Shown here piece after piece: positions 1 to 8,650 of a stretch of 64,000 bases of DNA. The translations under genes were made by a program, and so were the position numbers. The number at the start of each line of letters is the position of its first letter. The stretch's first letter is position 1. The notes beneath the pieces were generated by a model. It was not told the DNA's origin and did no database searches. It saw only the letters and a list, made by a program, of their open reading frames with translations. Origin of the DNA: Brevibacterium casei CIP 102111. Lineage in GTDB: Bacteria > Actinomycetota > Actinomycetes > Actinomycetales > Brevibacteriaceae. The stretch spans positions 179,096-243,095 of the forward strand of contig NZ_FXZC01000006.1 of NCBI RefSeq assembly GCF_900169275.1, written 5' to 3'.

Positions 1-4
1 CGAC

Positions 5-334
5 TCAGATACGTACGTAGGCTGCCCCTGCGGACTGCGCCTGGACGATCGTGACGACCGCCGAGGGTGTGGTCTGCACCGAGGGCCGCAGTTCCTGTTC
101 GGCGATGCCCCTGCGTCCCATTCCGATCCTGCACGCCTCGACCTGCACCCCCTCGGGGATCTCCAGGCCGTCGTGTCCTGTCAGGCCAGAGAGCGCCGGA
201 CCGGTGACGATGATCCGCGCCTCAAGCTCGGGATCGGTTGCTCGGAGGGTGTTGGCGGCCTCGATTGCGCGCTGGACATCACCAGCTTCGTCAGATGCGT
301 GCAGGATGACCTCTTTGCTGGTTTGGTGGGCCAT
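5..334 (-). CDS. DsrE/DsrF-like sulfur-relay family protein
   Basis: About 109 residues, the usual size for the small DsrE-like fold. The order of conserved features fits the COG1416 type: a first strand near ILHASDE, a helix DVQRAIEAANTL, a strand ending in TGPALSGL, a single cysteine in VEACRIGM, and a C-terminal strand before VQAQSAGAAY. Family members handle or sense sulfane sulfur or bind small ligands; this protein's substrate is unknown. The ATG at 334 has GGAG about nine bases upstream; a GTG at 340 is the alternative. It may belong with the sulfide-detoxification genes further right, although the M56/BlaI genes lie between. Confidence 0.65.
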   Translation of the reverse strand: MAHQTSKEVILHASDEAGDVQRAIEAANTLRATDPELEARIIVTGPALSGLTGHDGLEIPEGVQVEACRIGMGRRGIAEQELRPSVQTTPSAVVTIVQAQSAGAAYVRI

Positions 335-370
335 GGCCACTGTCTCCGTCCTTTCAGCTCGGTGCAGACC

Positions 371-1348
371 TCAGCAGCCAGTGAGGGCCGCGGACGCGTA
401 GGGCAGGTGCACAGCGGCGCTCGCGACTCCCAGCACTACCAGGTAGGCGGTGATCATGACCGTGGGCGCTGCTCCGGCGAGGCCACCTGTGGGTCGTACG
501 AGCTGGCGGATTCGTTCTGGGCCGGCAGCGTGCAGTGCTTGGGCGCACGCGTGTTCTGCTACTGCGGGGGCGGCACGTTCTCCAAGCTTGATCAGGGCGC
601 TGACCAGCGCGGGAGTGCCGGCGTGGCGGCGGGCCTCGTTGTCTGCGGCGATTTCCAGGTAGTGCGGGAGCGCATCTGCTGCGGCTCTCACGACCGGCAC
701 CCATCGCAGGAACGCCGCGAGGCTCGAAATGATCGCGGAGATGAGGTGATGCCGTTGACGCAGGTGTGCGTGCTCGTGGGCCAGCACCGCCAGGAGTTCA
801 TCGTGATCCAGAGCGTCCAGGGCACCGGTCGAGACGATGATGCCGCCGTGACGATGAGGGAATGTGAGCGCGAATGTTTCCCGGGCATCGACGACCGACA
901 CGGCGAATCCGTGGAGTTGACGTCGATGTGCGTCACGTAGGACGAGCCGTGCCGCGTTGCGCGCCCGTCGCGCCCTTCGCATGAGTTGCGCGGAAACGCC
1001 GACCAGGAGGGCAAGGATCAGGAGAGCTGGGATGGCAAGCAGCAGTATCGCGGGGATGGCCGTCTCAACCTCGCCCACATCGAAGGGATTGGCAGCAGCC
1101 AGGCATCGCTGACATACCGCCGCGGCCCTTTCTGGCAACAGTGCCGGGCCGGACCCGAACCAGGCCAGCACTGGTCCGATCGACAGCAGGGTCCCCAGCC
1201 ACACCAGGATGCCGCCGCCGATGACTGCGATCGCCAGGCGTGGTACCCGCATGAGGGCGGGCGCAGCGTGACGCAGCAGCCACGGACCGAATACTGCGAA
1301 GGCGATCAGGCCCAGTCCAAGACCAAGGGTCAGCAGGGCCGGACTCAT
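371..1348 (-). CDS. M56 (BlaR1/MecR1-like) membrane zinc metallopeptidase
   Basis: 325 residues. Hydrophobic segments near residues 1-25, 36-66 and 95-120 precede a cytosolic protease domain with the zinc motif HEHAH at 191-195 and a downstream EIAADNEA segment supplying the third ligand. A last hydrophobic stretch lies near the C-terminus. M56 proteins paired with BlaI repressors transmit a membrane signal by cleaving or inactivating the repressor. This one lacks the extracellular penicillin-binding sensor of BlaR1, so the signal is not a beta-lactam by that route. Its start overlaps the end of the blaI-like gene by four bases, as expected for a co-transcribed sensor-repressor pair. Confidence 0.88.
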   Translation of the reverse strand: MSPALLTLGLGLGLIAFAVFGPWLLRHAAPALMRVPRLAIAVIGGGILVWLGTLLSIGPVLAWFGSGPALLPERAAAVCQRCLAAANPFDVGEVETAIPAILLLAIPALLILALLVGVSAQLMRRARRARNAARLVLRDAHRRQLHGFAVSVVDARETFALTFPHRHGGIIVSTGALDALDHDELLAVLAHEHAHLRQRHHLISAIISSLAAFLRWVPVVRAAADALPHYLEIAADNEARRHAGTPALVSALIKLGERAAPAVAEHACAQALHAAGPERIRQLVRPTGGLAGAAPTVMITAYLVVLGVASAAVHLPYASAALTGC

Positions 1349-1734
1349 GGTCCACCCTGCTCTCCGCGTTGTGTCAGGTAGTCGCGCAGCAGAGCGAGGT
1401 CACTCTCGGGCATCGAGTCCACGAACTGCAGGATGGACGCGGCCCGGTCGCGGCTGGAGGCCAGCACCTGCTCCATCAGTGTCGCGGCGTGCTCATGCCG
1501 ACTCATCCGGGCCGAATACGACGTTGACCGGTTCTCGCGAGTGATGGTGACCAGATGCTTGCGGTCGAGGTTGGTCAGCACGGTCGCGATCGTGGTGTAG
1601 GCCGGGTCAGATGCTAGATGGTCGATGACCTCGCGGATCGTGACGGGCCCGTGATCCCAGAGCACATCCATGACCTGAGCCTCCAAAGCGCCCAGCCGCA
1701 GCAGGTCTGGTGGTTGCCCCTGGGAGTTCGTCAC
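1345..1734 (-). CDS. BlaI/MecI/CopY-family transcriptional repressor
   Basis: 129 residues, typical of the family. An N-terminal winged helix (LGALEAQVMDVLWDHGPVT, then a recognition segment around AYTTIATVLTNL) is followed by the dimerisation region with the family's EQVLASSRDRAASILQFV type of segment. Start and stop overlap both neighbours by four bases, so it is translationally coupled to the membrane gene upstream and the M56 protease downstream. The two dyads at 2330-2361, in the divergent promoter region 600 bases upstream, are the obvious candidate operators. Through them it would control both its own operon and the dsbA-ccdA-lnt set. Confidence 0.9.
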   Translation of the reverse strand: MTNSQGQPPDLLRLGALEAQVMDVLWDHGPVTIREVIDHLASDPAYTTIATVLTNLDRKHLVTITRENRSTSYSARMSRHEHAATLMEQVLASSRDRAASILQFVDSMPESDLALLRDYLTQRGEQGGP

Positions 1735-2315
1735 CTCTGACCTACCATCGTGTCAGGCTTGACCGGGCACGCGACCTGGCCCCGCAGTCGCCACACCAAC
1801 GCCACCGCGGTCAGGATCATGGCTCCCAGGGCGAGGAAGGGCTGGACCGGGGTGAACCAGGTGATCGCCCCCGAGTAGCCCAACGCCAGCAGTGCGAGCT
1901 TGTTGCAGACCGGGCATCCGACCGCGAACCACGCCAGAATTCCCCCGGCCATGCCCATCCGGCTCGTCCGTCGCGCAAGCACCTCATCCTCCGGCCCGGA
2001 CCCCTCCACGCCATCAGAACGGTCCGCGGCCTCCGGGCCGCCAGCTCGGACGTAGGTGGCCACCAACATGCCGGACAGAGCAGAGGTGAGCAGCCACACC
2101 GGGTAGTTCCACCACACCGGTGGGATGTCGCGCCCGAACACCGGGTTGGGAATCAGCACCGTGGCGATCCCAATCACGACTCCGACCACCACCGCGGCGA
2201 GCACCGCCGCCATCACCTGCCTTGCCGTCCAGGTGCGTAGTGCCTGTGCGGCCAACGCGAGGCTCTGGACCGTCTTGGACTGTGAGGTTCGTGCAGGAGA
2301 GGCCATGAAGGCCAT
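1731..2315 (-). CDS. Multi-pass membrane protein with CPVC motif, first gene of the blaI operon
   Basis: 194 residues with about four hydrophobic segments: two before residue 90 and two after residue 125. Between the second and third lies GCPVCNKLALLALGYSG, a CxxC pair at a membrane boundary, and another Cys-Pro occurs near the C-terminus (QVACPV). Such thiols suit a redox-active or metal-handling membrane protein, in keeping with the divergent dsbA/ccdA genes. I do not recognise a named family. The start could be 2315 or the ATG at 2306; no strong ribosome site precedes either, and the tandem operator lies directly upstream. Confidence 0.6.
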   Translation of the reverse strand: MAFMASPARTSQSKTVQSLALAAQALRTWTARQVMAAVLAAVVVGVVIGIATVLIPNPVFGRDIPPVWWNYPVWLLTSALSGMLVATYVRAGGPEAADRSDGVEGSGPEDEVLARRTSRMGMAGGILAWFAVGCPVCNKLALLALGYSGAITWFTPVQPFLALGAMILTAVALVWRLRGQVACPVKPDTMVGQR

Positions 2316-2329
2316 TCTGCCACGGGTCT

Positions 2330-2361
2330 ACTATGATTCATAGTCGACTATCTGAGATAGT
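2330..2361. promoter_or_regulatory. Two tandem BlaI-type dyad operators
   Basis: Two perfect dyads sit in the 100-base gap between divergent operons: ACTATG-ATT-CATAGT at 2330-2344 and ACTATC-TGA-GATAGT at 2347-2361. Their centres are 17 bases apart. Both share the ACTAT..ATAGT half-sites expected of winged-helix BlaI/MecI/CopY repressors, and a blaI-like gene ends the leftward unit. Binding by that repressor is inferred. Confidence 0.72.
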
Positions 2362-2415
2362 AGAGCAAGAACGTTCGCAACGAGTGCGGCCTGTCCGCGA
2401 CCCGAGGAGTGCCAA

Positions 2416-3153
2416 ATGCCTGCTGAATCCCCCCGTTCGTCGAGGCCAGCGTGGCTGCTACCGGTGGCTGTCGTCGCCGTGGCAGCGATCCTGGTCGCAC
2501 TGATCCTCGCGATGAACCGGGACGGCGACACCGGCGCCACCGGTGAGCTGGACCCCTCGGGTGAAGGGGCGCCGACGGAGGTGGATGGGCCGGCTCAGCC
2601 AGACTTCTCCGAGGCCGAGCGGCGTGATGAAAGCGACCTGCTCGCTATCGGGCCGGTCGACGCTCCGGTGGTGGTGGTGGTCTTCTCCGACTACCAGTGC
2701 CCGTTCTGCGCAAAGTGGAGCGAGGAGACGATGCCGCTGATGACGGAGCACGTCGAGGCCGGCGACCTGCGGATCGAGTGGCGTGACGTCAATGTCTTCG
2801 GACCCGCCTCAGAACGCGCTGCGCGCGCCTCTTACGCGGCCGCTGAGCAGGGCGCGTTCTGGGAGTACCACGACGAACTGTTCGCCGGCGGCGACACCCG
2901 CTCCGAGGGCGATCTGAGCGAGGATGCGCTGATCGCCCTCGCCGACGAACTGGGCCTGGACACCGATCAGTTCACCGCCGACCTCGCCTCGGAGCAGACC
3001 GCGCAGCAGATCGCCGACAACCAACAACTCGGCCTCGATATCGGTGCCTACTCCACCCCAGCATTCATCCTCGGCGGCCAGCCGATCGTCGGTGCCCAGC
3101 CCTCCCAAGTATTTGTGGACGCCTTCGACGACGCACTGAGCGCAGCAGAGTAA
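2416..3153 (+). CDS. Membrane-anchored DsbA-family thiol:disulfide oxidoreductase
   Basis: 245 residues. A single N-terminal membrane anchor (about 12-33) and an acidic linker precede a thioredoxin-fold domain with the active site CPFC at 95-98, in the context FSDYQCPFCAKW. The cis-proline region is YSTPAFILGG near residue 215. The domain belongs to the DsbA/BdbD-like DSBA family; it would act outside the membrane, introducing or exchanging disulfides in exported proteins. The ATG follows an AGGAG site (2405-2409). Six bases after its stop comes a CcdA-like gene, a classic pairing in which CcdA passes electrons across the membrane to an extracytoplasmic thioredoxin-fold partner. Confidence 0.88.
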   Translation: MPAESPRSSRPAWLLPVAVVAVAAILVALILAMNRDGDTGATGELDPSGEGAPTEVDGPAQPDFSEAERRDESDLLAIGPVDAPVVVVVFSDYQCPFCAKWSEETMPLMTEHVEAGDLRIEWRDVNVFGPASERAARASYAAAEQGAFWEYHDELFAGGDTRSEGDLSEDALIALADELGLDTDQFTADLASEQTAQQIADNQQLGLDIGAYSTPAFILGGQPIVGAQPSQVFVDAFDDALSAAE

Positions 3154-3159
3154 GCCGGC

Positions 3160-4044
3160 ATGGATATCGGACTCCTCGCCGCCTTCCTCGGTGGCACCTT
3201 GGCGTTGCTCACCCCCTGCGCTGCGCTATTGATGCCGGCATTCTTCGCCTCGACCGTCGGCACTGGACCCCGGCTACTCCTGCATGGTGGCGTGTTCTAT
3301 CTCGGACTGCTCGTGGTGCTGGTACCACTGGGTGTCGGAGCGGGCGCGCTCGGGTCGCTCTTCGTGACACATCGACAAGCGATCGTGCTCATCGCCTCGA
3401 TCGTCCTGATCATGCTCGGCGCCGCTCAGGCGCTCGGCTTCGGCTTCGACCCCGCCCGTCTACTGCCCGGCCCAGACCTGCACGCGCGCGCCGCATCCAA
3501 GACCGGGCTCGTCAAGACCGTGCTGTTGGGCTCAGCCAGCGGCATCGCGGGATTCTGCGCCGGCCCGATCCTCGGTGCCGTGCTGACGTTGGCCGCAGCG
3601 CGCGGCGACACCCTCGGCGCCGCACTGTTGCTGGCTCTCTATGGAGCTGGGATGGTGATGCCACTGCTGCTGATCGCGGCACTGTGGCGGCAACTCGGGA
3701 CCCGTGGACGGCGCCTGCTGCGCGGTCGTGCTTTCACCGTTCTCGGCCGTCAACTTCATACCACCTCCGTGATCACTGGCCTGTTGATCATGAGCGTGGG
3801 AGTGGTTTTCTGGAGTACCAATGGACTTGTTGGCGCCCCCGAGCTGCTCCCACTCGATGCCCAGGCCTGGCTCCAAGAACGCACCGCTGTGCTGGCCAAC
3901 CCCCTGCTGGACATCCTGGCCGTGCTCGCCCTGACGGCGCTCATCCTGCTGCTATGGGCTGGGCGGCAACGACGCAGAGCCGCTGATCGTGCGGCGGCAG
4001 CAGCCGAGCAGGCCACCCCTACACCGGGTGAACAGCAGCGATGA
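3160..4044 (+). CDS. CcdA/DsbD-like transmembrane electron carrier
   Basis: 294 residues, hydrophobic throughout with about six to seven membrane segments. The motif TPCAALLMPAF (cysteine near 20) and a second cysteine in AGFCAGPILGA, near 130, are the paired membrane thiols of the CcdA/DsbD beta family, which move reducing power from cytosolic thioredoxin to the outside. The C-terminal extension after the last segment is charged and Ala/Arg-rich. It overlaps the next gene by four bases. Adjacent to the DsbA-like protein, it most likely maintains that protein's redox state. Confidence 0.85.
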   Translation: MDIGLLAAFLGGTLALLTPCAALLMPAFFASTVGTGPRLLLHGGVFYLGLLVVLVPLGVGAGALGSLFVTHRQAIVLIASIVLIMLGAAQALGFGFDPARLLPGPDLHARAASKTGLVKTVLLGSASGIAGFCAGPILGAVLTLAAARGDTLGAALLLALYGAGMVMPLLLIAALWRQLGTRGRRLLRGRAFTVLGRQLHTTSVITGLLIMSVGVVFWSTNGLVGAPELLPLDAQAWLQERTAVLANPLLDILAVLALTALILLLWAGRQRRRAADRAAAAAEQATPTPGEQQR

Positions 4045-5240
4045 GCCGACGATCTCGACCCGCGTCCATCGTGGCCCTGCTCACCACGACTGTCATGATG
4101 CTCAGCGCCTGCGGCTTCGGGGAGCCCGAACCAGAACGTGACCCCTACGCGTTCGAGGACCCGCTACCGCAAGTCGATGTCTCCCAGATGCGGTTGCCGA
4201 CCTCGCTGGAGGGGCTGGAGGTGCTGGACCCCGACTGGGCCACCGAGCCCAAGTACGCCGATGGTGTGTACCTCGCCGCAGGAGAACGTGAGGGGTTGCT
4301 GGAGTTCACTGCGGTCAGTGTGCACGGCGAGGTCCTGTGGGCGGCGCAACGCCCCGCCAGCTGCACCGGGTTCGCCGTGACCACCGATGACCAAGGTCGA
4401 GCACTGGCAGTGCTGACCGACACCGAGACCACCAGTGACGCCCTGGCGGGGACCACCGCCACCGCCTATGACCTGAACAGCGGGGAGCACGTCTGGGGCC
4501 CAGTGGAGGTTCCCGGCCCTCACCACGGTCCCGGTCTGGTCTTCGCCGCACCACCACCGGAATACATGGGAGAGGGCGGTCCCCGCGTCGCCCTCAGCCC
4601 CTCGACCGGGGGGGTCGCCGCCACGGAGTCCGACGATCCCCAAGAGCGTGTCATCGGCGAGTATCACGGCATCGTCCTGCTCGCCGACTCTGAAGCCCTC
4701 TTCGCGCGCGACGCGAACAAGGACGAGGAGCTGTGGCGTATACCGCTGAGTGAGCATGGCTGGGACTCATTCGCAAGTAGCGCGCCACTGGCGCTCGCGC
4801 CGGAGGACGGCATGGTCCTGCTGACCACATCCAACGACACAGGTGCGTTGCTAGACATCGACGAAGGTATCGTCATCAGTGACACGACTCAGGATGCGGG
4901 CCTTGACCCCACCACCGGCACCCTCGTCGTCCTCGATCAAGAAGGCCTGCACGCCTACGACCCGGCGCATGAGCTGTTGTGGCAACTCGCCGCGACACCC
5001 GGCACGAGGATCGAGGCAGTAGGTGGCGTGTTCGTGTACCTGCGCGAGCAAGGCACAGTCAGAGTCCACAACGTCGTCACAGGAGCCGTGGCCGAGGCGT
5101 ATGACCCGGCGGGCGAAGGGCCGATCCTGGTCCCCTCGCACCTCACCATCGATGGTGCGGGCCTGCTGCTGCACGGACGAGACCATCTGATCGCGACCAT
5201 CCCAGAACCACCCGACACCGATGATCAATCGGCGCCGTGA
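4041..5240 (+). CDS. Lipoprotein with PQQ-like beta-propeller repeats
   Basis: 399 residues. A signal peptide ends in the lipobox LSAC (cysteine near 24), so the mature protein should be lipid-anchored outside the membrane. The remainder is soluble, acidic and built of repeated strand pairs such as GEVLWAAQRP, EHVWGPVEVP, KDEELWRIPL and HELLWQLAAT. These W-containing repeats are the hallmark of PQQ-like eight-bladed propellers. No ligand can be assigned. The gene overlaps ccdA by four bases and lies just upstream of lnt, the enzyme that would add its third acyl chain. Confidence 0.75.
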   Translation: MSRRSRPASIVALLTTTVMMLSACGFGEPEPERDPYAFEDPLPQVDVSQMRLPTSLEGLEVLDPDWATEPKYADGVYLAAGEREGLLEFTAVSVHGEVLWAAQRPASCTGFAVTTDDQGRALAVLTDTETTSDALAGTTATAYDLNSGEHVWGPVEVPGPHHGPGLVFAAPPPEYMGEGGPRVALSPSTGGVAATESDDPQERVIGEYHGIVLLADSEALFARDANKDEELWRIPLSEHGWDSFASSAPLALAPEDGMVLLTTSNDTGALLDIDEGIVISDTTQDAGLDPTTGTLVVLDQEGLHAYDPAHELLWQLAATPGTRIEAVGGVFVYLREQGTVRVHNVVTGAVAEAYDPAGEGPILVPSHLTIDGAGLLLHGRDHLIATIPEPPDTDDQSAP

Positions 5241-5331
5241 CATCAAAAACCTCGGCCTGGCATCGTGATCGACGCGCTCGCGACCGCCGAACCGCCCGCG
5301 CAACACAGGGCCGAAATCGTCGGGACAGCTC

Positions 5332-7008
5332 GTGAGTGACCAGCCTGCTGCCTCTAGCCTTGCCGTGCGACCGGACCAGCTAGCGGCTGGCCACCGGCGG
5401 GCGGTTTGCTCGGCACCAGCTCGGCGGGCCGACACTGGGAGGGCGCTGCTCCCGTTGTGGGCGGCGATTCCAATAGCACTGGCTGGCGGCCTCGCCCTGG
5501 ACGCATCCTTCCCTTCACTGGGGTGGTGGCCGTTCGCATTCGTGGCCGTCGCGCTCGGTCTGATGGTCCACGTTGGCCGTGGCCTGCTCGGCTCGTTCGC
5601 AGTAGGCGCGGCATTCGGTGCCGCGTTCTTCTTCCCCCATGTGTCATGGGCGGGCGCATTCCTCGGCGACCACCCGTGGTCGTGGGTGCCGTGGATCGCG
5701 CTCGCCAGCGCGCAGACGGTGATGATGGCGGCCTTGTCGCCGCTCATCACGCTTGCCTACCGCTGGCTGCCCCGATGGCGCGACTCCCTGGTGACCAGGC
5801 TGATGCTACTTCCCGCGCTGGTCGCTGGGGTGTGGATGTCACGAGAACTCGTTCTTGGGTCCTGGCCCTATGGCGGCTTTCCCTGGGGTCGGCTCGGCAT
5901 GAGCCAGTCCGAAAGCCCGATCGCGCCGGTCGCCTCGTGGGTGGGTGTCACGGGACTCGGGTTCCTCATGGTGGCCCTGTGTGCCACCACCGTCGAAGCC
6001 GCACGCTACGCCTGGCGCAGTCCGTCTCGGTGGGCGGCGTTTGTGCCCGGTGCGGCCTTCATGATCTTGCTGGCGATCACGCCGCAGTTCACCACCACAC
6101 CCGCCGGGTCGATCCGCGTCGGCGCAGTCCAAGGCGACGGTCCAGCGGCCTACGCCGACCAGCACGCACCCGGCGCCGTGACCGCCTCCCAGCTCACCGC
6201 CTCCGCCCCCTTGGAGAGCAACCAGGTCGATCTGGTGCTGTGGCCAGAAGGCGGCGTCGACAGCGACCCCAACGCCGACCCGCAGACCGCGCAGACACTG
6301 AGCGAGGCGGCCAGTCGCTATGACGCCCCGATCCTCATGAACGCCGCATCAGCCCAGCACGACGGCGTCTACAACACCTCCTTCCTCTGGACCCAGGACG
6401 GCCCTACTGCCTCGCACTCCAAACGCAACCCGGTCCCCTTCGGAGAGTACGTGCCCCACCGGTCCTTCTACGCTACGATCGCGCCCAGCCTCGTCGAACT
6501 GCTGCAACGCGAATACACCGCAGGGACCGACAGCCCCGTCATCCCGATCGCAGATGCCTCCGTAGGCCTGGCGATCTGCTTCGACGTCGCCTTCGACGAG
6601 GTGATCTGGGAGGGCGCCCACGACGGCGCCCAGGTCTACATGTTCCAGACCAACAACGCCGACTTCCGCGGCACCGACGAGAACCTGCAACAACTCGCCT
6701 TCGCCCGAATGCGCGCAATCGAGACCGGACGCAGCGTCATCAACCTCTCCACCACCGGCACGAGCCAGGTGTTCGCCCCAGATGGCACCACCATCGACTC
6801 GCTGCCTGTCGACGAACCAGGACTCATGATCGCCGACGTCGAGCTGCGCGATGGCACCACCGCCGCAGTGGCGCTCGCCCCGTCCATCCAAGGCTCCATC
6901 GTCACTGGAACTCTCCTTGCCCTGGCACTGCTGGCGGCCTCCACCCTCCGCAGCGCCGGTGCAGGCGCGGGTCGATCCGCACTCTTGCTCCGCCGGCCTG
7001 TCGGCTAG
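5332..7008 (+). CDS. lnt: Apolipoprotein N-acyltransferase
   Basis: 558 residues, slightly longer than E. coli Lnt. About six N-terminal membrane segments (45-260) are followed by a C-N hydrolase domain with the triad Glu in LVLWPEGGVD, Lys in the SKRNPVPFGEYVP segment, and Cys in GLAICFDVAF; a last membrane segment lies near 520-540. The enzyme acylates the N-terminal cysteine of diacyl lipoproteins at the outer face of the plasma membrane. Start is GTG, with no strong ribosome site. Actinobacterial genomes normally have their own lnt, so this may be a dedicated second copy for island lipoproteins such as the one upstream. Confidence 0.9.
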   Translation: MSDQPAASSLAVRPDQLAAGHRRAVCSAPARRADTGRALLPLWAAIPIALAGGLALDASFPSLGWWPFAFVAVALGLMVHVGRGLLGSFAVGAAFGAAFFFPHVSWAGAFLGDHPWSWVPWIALASAQTVMMAALSPLITLAYRWLPRWRDSLVTRLMLLPALVAGVWMSRELVLGSWPYGGFPWGRLGMSQSESPIAPVASWVGVTGLGFLMVALCATTVEAARYAWRSPSRWAAFVPGAAFMILLAITPQFTTTPAGSIRVGAVQGDGPAAYADQHAPGAVTASQLTASAPLESNQVDLVLWPEGGVDSDPNADPQTAQTLSEAASRYDAPILMNAASAQHDGVYNTSFLWTQDGPTASHSKRNPVPFGEYVPHRSFYATIAPSLVELLQREYTAGTDSPVIPIADASVGLAICFDVAFDEVIWEGAHDGAQVYMFQTNNADFRGTDENLQQLAFARMRAIETGRSVINLSTTGTSQVFAPDGTTIDSLPVDEPGLMIADVELRDGTTAAVALAPSIQGSIVTGTLLALALLAASTLRSAGAGAGRSALLLRRPVG

Positions 7009-7020
7009 CCGAACTTGCAG

Positions 7021-7068
7021 ATACCCCCAGGGGTATGAGAGCGTAGAAATACCCCCAGGGGTATTTCT
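7021..7068. promoter_or_regulatory. Two CsoR/CstR-type operators upstream of the sulfide operon
   Basis: The 16-mer ATACCCCCAGGGGTAT occurs twice, at 7021-7036 and 7049-7064, 28 bases centre to centre. The second extends to a 24-base palindrome (AGAAATACCCC, then CA, then GGGGTATTTCT, 7045-7068). C-tract/G-tract palindromes of this kind are the known operators of the CsoR/RcnR/CstR family. With a CstB-like persulfide dioxygenase starting at 7090, the persulfide sensor CstR is the expected ligand. No CsoR-family gene is present in the window. Confidence 0.82.
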
Positions 7069-7089
7069 TATCACGTGTAGAGGAAGGAA

Positions 7090-8505
7090 ATGACTGTGCT
7101 GCTTGAACGCATCTATGACGAGGACCTGGCGCAGGCCGGCTACTTCATCGGCTGCCAAGCCAGGAGTGAGGCTGTGGTGATCGATGCCCGTCGCGATATC
7201 GCGGAGTACCAGGCGCTCGCGGCCAAGCACGGCATGCGGATCGTCGCAGTGACCGAGACTCACATCCACGCCGACTACCTCTCCGGCACCCGAGAGCTGG
7301 CCGCCGCCACGGGCGCGGAGGTCTACGTCTCCGGGGAGGGCGGAACTGACTGGCAGTACGGCTTCGAGGCCCAACGCCTCCATGACACCGACACGATCTC
7401 GATCGGCAACATCACGATCCAGGCACGTCACACACCCGGTCACACCCCGGAGCACCTGGTGTTCCTGGTCACCGACGGCGCCTTCGCCGACGAGCCGGGC
7501 TACCTGATCTCCGGCGACTTCGTGTTCGCCGGCGACCTGGGCCGCCCCGATCTGCTGGATGAGGCCGCCGGTGGCGTGGATACCCGGTTTGAGGGCGCCC
7601 GGCAGTTGTTCGCCAGTCTGCGGGAGGTGTTCTTGACGCTGCCTGATCACGTGCAGGTCTATCCCGGTCACGGTGCGGGCAGCGCCTGCGGCAAGGCGCT
7701 CGGCGCGCTGCCGTCGACCACGGTCGGGTACGAGCGGACCAACGCCTGGTGGAGCCGGCACCTCGCGGCCGATGACGAGCAGGGGTTCATCGACGAGCTG
7801 CTGGACGGTCAGCCCGACGCGCACGCCTACTTCGCCCGGATGAAGAAGCAGAACCGCGAGGGTCCCACCGTCCTCGGAGAGCGCACTCCCATTGCGGAGC
7901 TGGCGATCGAGGACGTGGCCGCACGGCTGGAGCGTGACGAGATCACCTTCGTCGACACCCGCCCACCCGCCCGCGCCCACGAGGGCACGGTCGCGGGCTC
8001 GCTGAACATCCCCGACGGCCCCAAGTCCGCCACCTACGCCGCCTGGGCCTACGACCCAGAGACCGACTCCCGCCCGATGGTGGTCCTGGCCGACGACCAG
8101 GACGCGGCGCAGTGGTTCGCGGACCGGCTGCTGCGGGTGGGGATCGACCAGATCGCCGGCTACGTCACCACGATCGAGGGGCTGCCCCATTTCGTGCCGC
8201 CGCTCCTGGACCCCGCCGATCTGGAGGGTTTCGATGCCGCGCTGCTGCTGGACGTGCGCCAGCGCGGTGAGTACGCCGATGGTCACATCCCCGGCGCGAC
8301 CCAGCTCAGCGCCGCCCGCGTGCTGTGGCATCAGGACGAGCTTCCCGGTTCGGGGACGATCGTGACCTACTGCCAGTCCGGGATGCGCAACACGGTCGCC
8401 GCCAGCGCGCTGCGGCGAGCCGGTCACGACGTCGTGGAGCTGGACGGCAGCTACAACGCCTGGAACGCCTGGCGGCAGATCCAGGCCGAGCCCGCCCGTT
8501 CCTGA
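7090..8505 (+). CDS. CstB-like persulfide dioxygenase-rhodanese fusion
   Basis: 471 residues, with the three-part layout of staphylococcal CstB. (1) An ETHE1-type metallo-beta-lactamase fold with metal ligands in THIHADYLSG, HTPGHTPEH, SGDFVFAGD and YPGHGAGS. (2) A middle rhodanese-like domain whose active loop reads VVLADDQD and has no cysteine, so it is presumably structural. (3) A C-terminal rhodanese with the intact loop CQSGMR. The family oxidises low-molecular-weight persulfides to thiosulfate or sulfite in the cytosol. The operators just upstream and the rhodanese, TauE and thioredoxin genes downstream fit a cst-type operon. A GAGGAAGGAA ribosome site precedes the ATG. Confidence 0.92.
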   Translation: MTVLLERIYDEDLAQAGYFIGCQARSEAVVIDARRDIAEYQALAAKHGMRIVAVTETHIHADYLSGTRELAAATGAEVYVSGEGGTDWQYGFEAQRLHDTDTISIGNITIQARHTPGHTPEHLVFLVTDGAFADEPGYLISGDFVFAGDLGRPDLLDEAAGGVDTRFEGARQLFASLREVFLTLPDHVQVYPGHGAGSACGKALGALPSTTVGYERTNAWWSRHLAADDEQGFIDELLDGQPDAHAYFARMKKQNREGPTVLGERTPIAELAIEDVAARLERDEITFVDTRPPARAHEGTVAGSLNIPDGPKSATYAAWAYDPETDSRPMVVLADDQDAAQWFADRLLRVGIDQIAGYVTTIEGLPHFVPPLLDPADLEGFDAALLLDVRQRGEYADGHIPGATQLSAARVLWHQDELPGSGTIVTYCQSGMRNTVAASALRRAGHDVVELDGSYNAWNAWRQIQAEPARS

Positions 8506-8650
8506 CCGACACCCCACCCGATCTCCGCGCGCCGTCTCCTTATGGGAACGCGCTCGCGCACCAGCCATCCCGACCGGCGCCGCCGGTGTGCCGAGCCGCC
8601 GCTTCTCGGGCGTCTGGCACCGTCTCCGATCCGAAAGGAAACCCCTGCTC

